DNA from: Microvirga calopogonii
GTDB taxonomy: Bacteria; Pseudomonadota; Alphaproteobacteria; Rhizobiales; Beijerinckiaceae
DNA length: 64,000 nt
Reading direction: 5' to 3'
Assembly: GCF_003347665.1 (NCBI RefSeq)
Contig: NZ_QDGA01000014.1
Span: 1-64,000 of the forward strand
Shown here: in pieces, positions 62,443 to 64,000 of the stretch
Numbering within the stretch: the first letter of the stretch is position 1
Layout: the number at the start of each line of letters is the position of its first letter
Notes under the pieces: model-generated
Databases searched by the model: none
What the model saw: only the letters and a program-made list of their open reading frames with translations
What the model was told of the DNA's origin: nothing
Translations under genes and position numbers: made by a program

Positions 62443-64000
62443 ATGACCGTGTCGACCCCGGCCCCTGCCACGGCAGGTGCGACGGATTCTTATGCCGCCC
62501 GTCCCTGGCTTAATTCCTATCCGGCGCAGGTTCCCAAGACGATCGACGAGGCCGGGATCGGCACGCTCAACGACATTTTCCGCCAGGCCGTCGCCGATTT
62601 TCCGAACCGGGCCGCCGTCGAGAGCTTCGGCACGCGCATGACCTACGCGGTCCTGGGGCGGGAGGCCGATGCGGTGGCTTCATGGCTTCATGGGCAGGGG
62701 CTGAAGAAGGGCGACAGGGTTGCGATCATGCTGCCGAACGTCATGGCTTTTCCGGCAATCCTGTTCGGGGTGCTTCTGGCCGGGGGCACGGTGGTCAACG
62801 TCAATCCGCTCTATACCCCGCGGGAACTGACCTATCAGCTCAAGGATTCCGGGGCACGCTTTCTCTTCGTGCTCGAGAATTTTGCCACGACGGTCGAGGA
62901 ATCGCTGCCGGAGCTGAAACTGGACCGGGTGGTTCTGGTCACGCCCGGCGATCTCCTGGGTCTCAAGGGAGCCATCGTCAATCTGGTCTCGCGCCATGTG
63001 AAGAAGGCGGTGAAGCCCTTCAGCCTGCCGCAGGCCGTCGCCTTCAAGACCGTCATCGGCACCGGCGCCAGGCAGAAGCCGCAGGCGGTGGCCGTGTCGC
63101 CCGACGACGTTGCCTTCCTGCAATATACCGGCGGTACCACGGGCATCGCCAAGGGCGCGACCTTGCTCCACCGCAACGTAGCGGCCAACGTGCTCCAGTG
63201 TGAGGCCTGGATGCGGCCGTTCTTCGGCGACCGCGAGGATCACGTGATGGTCACGGCCCTGCCGCTCTATCACATCTTCGCCCTTACGGTCTGCGCCATG
63301 CTGATGACGAGGATCGGCGGGTGCCAGCTCCTGATCGCCAATCCGCGCGACATTCAGGGCTTCGTCAAGACCCTGCAGAAGAGCCGGATCACCCTCATGT
63401 CCGGCCTCAACACGCTCTACAACGCGCTGGCCAACGCGCCCGGCATCGAGAAGGTCGATTTCTCCCAGATGGTCTTTGCGGTCTCCGGTGGCATGGCCAC
63501 GCAGGAGGCGGTGGCGAAGAAATGGAAGGCGGTGACCGGGCAGCCCATCGTCGAGGGCTACGGCCTGTCGGAGACGTCGCCGGTGGTCTGCGCCAACAGG
63601 CTCGACGTCGAGGAGTTCACCGGCACGATCGGTTATCCGCTGCCCTCGACCGATGTCTCGATCCGCTCCGGCGATGGAACCGCTCTTCCGCCCGGCGAGC
63701 GCGGAGAACTCTGCGTCAAGGGTCCCCAGGTCATGGCGGGTTACTGGCAGCGTCCCGACGAGACCGCGAAGGTCATGACGGCGGACGGCTGGTTCCGGAC
63801 CGGGGATGTGGCCGTGATGCTCCCCGACGGCCAGATCAAGATCGTCGACCGGATGAAGGACATGGTCCTCGTCTCCGGGTTCAACGTCTATCCGAACGAA
63901 GTGGAAGACGTGATCGTCAAACATCCTGGCGTCATGGAGGCGGCCGTCATCGGCCTGCCAGACGAACATTCAGGCGAGGCTGTGGTGGCTTATGTGGTCA
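62443..64000 (+). CDS. fadD: long-chain fatty-acid--CoA ligase (5' part, runs off the window)
   Basis: 519 codons are visible and the frame is still open at the window end. Adenylation motifs are AFLQYTGGTTGIAKGATLLHRN (P-loop-like), LPLYHIFALT, VEGYGLSETSPVV, GWFRTGDV and VDRMKDMVLVSGFNVYPNEVE, the order expected for FadD. It activates fatty acids to acyl-CoA at the inner membrane. GGAGG precedes the ATG at 62443. Confidence 0.93.
   Translation, partial: MTVSTPAPATAGATDSYAARPWLNSYPAQVPKTIDEAGIGTLNDIFRQAVADFPNRAAVESFGTRMTYAVLGREADAVASWLHGQGLKKGDRVAIMLPNVMAFPAILFGVLLAGGTVVNVNPLYTPRELTYQLKDSGARFLFVLENFATTVEESLPELKLDRVVLVTPGDLLGLKGAIVNLVSRHVKKAVKPFSLPQAVAFKTVIGTGARQKPQAVAVSPDDVAFLQYTGGTTGIAKGATLLHRNVAANVLQCEAWMRPFFGDREDHVMVTALPLYHIFALTVCAMLMTRIGGCQLLIANPRDIQGFVKTLQKSRITLMSGLNTLYNALANAPGIEKVDFSQMVFAVSGGMATQEAVAKKWKAVTGQPIVEGYGLSETSPVVCANRLDVEEFTGTIGYPLPSTDVSIRSGDGTALPPGERGELCVKGPQVMAGYWQRPDETAKVMTADGWFRTGDVAVMLPDGQIKIVDRMKDMVLVSGFNVYPNEVEDVIVKHPGVMEAAVIGLPDEHSGEAVVAYVV

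Overview
The window is high-GC bacterial DNA with tightly packed genes on both strands and small overlapping operons. The gene content points to an alphaproteobacterium of the order Hyphomicrobiales (Rhizobiales). The pointers are a UvrB with long N- and C-terminal extensions, an EF-G-like GTPase without the catalytic histidine, paired M16 peptidases, DUF992, DUF3775 and DUF3095 genes, CtrA-type TTAA-N7-TTAAC sites, and many short extragenic palindromes, some carrying the coding potential MAGLVPAI. Microvirga or a close relative is my best guess, but this is inference from style and not from a database match. No rRNA, tRNA or CRISPR array was seen.

Left end (1-7.4 kb): an IS66 transposase tail, an AT-richer orphan gene and a ZIP transporter cut short by a cluster of palindromes form a decayed accessory patch. 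A duplicated tail of the neighbouring SRPBCC gene also lies there. Next come an ArsR-SRPBCC operon with a visible leaderless promoter and operator, a lysine-rich small protein, hisS, an omega-amino acid aminotransferase and a small heavy-metal-binding protein.

Housekeeping block (7.5-31 kb): a degenerate EAL protein, a HAD hydrolase, ribF, msrB with DUF3095, ileS-lspA with an exported protein, an active/inactive M16 peptidase pair, pgi, mutL, a PilZ protein with a CtrA site, an aldo/keto reductase, a nickel-binding-like domain fused to a class III cyclase, uvrB and a DUF808 membrane protein.

Accessory and metabolic block (31-45 kb): a single-chain MmeI-like restriction-modification enzyme with an AT-rich target-recognition region, a palindromic leader, and short repeats inserted in frame near its C-terminus. 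It is followed by small conserved genes, a legumain-like C13 peptidase, a DUF486 protein, a PQQ-type sugar dehydrogenase, an FkbM methyltransferase, a VOC protein, a Bug-type binding protein, an aspartate aminotransferase and a FecCD-type ABC permease/ATPase pair.

Surface and regulatory block (45-64 kb): a polysaccharide cluster (a WbpM/CapD-like dehydratase, then a convergent operon of UDP-sugar epimerase, WecA/MraY-type sugar-phosphate transferase and a second epimerase), an MBL-fold hydrolase, an ABC-transporter-like protein whose ATPase motifs are all degenerate, and an upstream RTX beta-propeller protein. After these come a DUF992 protein, an XRE/GNAT/LysR regulatory patch, the EF-G-like protein and the first part of a long-chain acyl-CoA ligase that runs off the window.

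The strongest leads for something undescribed are the ATPase-dead ABC protein with three copies of an NLL[FY]G motif next to the RTX protein, and the restriction enzyme with a leader hairpin and in-frame repeat insertion.
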